Assembly (NCBI GenBank): GCA_026315105.1
Contig: CM048746.1
Coordinates: forward strand, 644,306,898 to 644,370,897
DNA length: 64,000 nt
Reading direction: 5' to 3'
From: Locusta migratoria
Lineage: Eukaryota > Arthropoda > Insecta > Orthoptera > Acrididae
Position numbers and translations under genes: made by a program. This document shows positions 63,551 through 64,000 of this stretch, piece after piece. Position 1 is the stretch's first letter, and every line of letters begins with the position of its first letter. Below the pieces are notes generated by a model. It worked only from the letters and a program-made list of their open reading frames with translations. It did not search any database and had not been told where the DNA came from.

Positions 63551-64000
63551 TTAGTTCACTGAACCAGTGAACACACAGGACAGTGACCGGACAAGAACCG
63601 GTTTATTCGACGTGGTATGGCCAGAAAATTACGTTCCAAGACGATTCGTGTGCGTCTCACGACCTAGACGTACACCATGCCGAAGGAAAATTGTCGTGAA
63701 ATATTGTAAAAATTCGTATATGGCTCGCTGAAAAGAGAGAGCAAGCTACATTCCGCATACGAACGACGCCTCCTGAAGCCGTTGTGACAGGCTCCGTTTG
63801 CATTAGGCTGTTGAGCACAGTGGCCGCTGTGAGCGCTGGCGTCGCCTCCGCTGTGTTTGGCGACCGTTTGTTGTAGACCGCGGTCAGAGTAAGCGACTGC
63901 TACGTGGCTAGTGCAGGGGCGGCGGTCAGTACTCCCCCTCCCCCTGACGGCAGTTGTGGCGCTGTTGGTCCCGGGGCGCCGTTGCATCATGCATGTTCCC
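63550..64000. other. No gene seen
   Basis: Moderately GC-rich; no domain or known repeat on either strand. It may be unique sequence continuing past the window. Confidence 0.35.

Overview
The window looks like intergenic DNA from a large, repeat-rich insect genome. tRNA-derived SINEs, RTE and CR1 LINEs, Penelope-like retroelements, Tc1/mariner/hAT DNA transposons and head-to-head SINE copies dominate. The SINE family (head GCCGGCCGCGGTGG, tail ending CATAAGCTTAACAAACATTTG) resembles SINEs I associate with polyneopterans (locusts, grasshoppers, stick insects). That placement is a recollection, not a search result. I found no intact host protein-coding gene. The only exon-like coding segment is a short THAP zinc-finger start (16353-16465), and it lies inside a terminal-inverted-repeat element.

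Layout. 0-5.2 kb: RTE copy and hAT copy A bracketed by a 310-bp inverted repeat, then a LINE 3' fragment. 5.2-10 kb: SINEs and decayed LINE/transposase pieces. 10-11 kb: a symmetrical 237-bp inverted repeat around a Penelope GIY-YIG fragment. 11.8-14.6 kb: hAT copy B, a head-to-head SINE pair and two Tc1 pieces interrupted by SINEs. 14.75-17.4 kb: a palindromic MITE split by a TA-flanked element, followed by a P-element-like element with a THAP exon. 17.4-23 kb: GC-rich unique DNA, LINE, Penelope, mariner-like and CR1 remnants. 23.3-25.7 kb: SINE in SINE, and RTE copy 2 inside a mariner. 26-29 kb: second MITE copy, CR1 and an inverted pair of DDE transposase copies. 29.9-35.5 kb: hAT copy C and three Penelope/mariner remnants. 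35.7-37.5 kb: a long-period tandem array. 38.2-39.7 kb: a foldback element split by a CR1. 40.7-41.5 kb: a ~315-bp tandem repeat. 42.3-54.7 kb: hAT copy D, three Tc1 copies of one family, CR1s and SINEs. 56.2-58.6 kb: three CR1 pieces, one forming a hairpin. 59.1-60.8 kb: 19 units of an ~84-bp repeat. 61.4-62.5 kb: RTE copy 3 carrying an internal 104-bp transposed duplication.

The strongest new observations are: (1) a 1305-bp P-superfamily-like element with 29-bp terminal repeats, perfect 22-bp subterminal repeats placed exactly 78 bp from each end, a 7-bp target duplication and a THAP first exon; (2) a four-copy non-autonomous hAT family with 8-bp target duplications; (3) a recurrent GATG-stem-loop-GAAAC hairpin with compensatory stem changes, found next to Penelope remnants and resembling a degenerate hammerhead ribozyme; (4) an unusual density of inverted duplications. 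Between the repeats lie GC-rich unique islands with homeodomain/POU-like cores. These could be conserved regulatory DNA, but only comparison with other genomes would show that.
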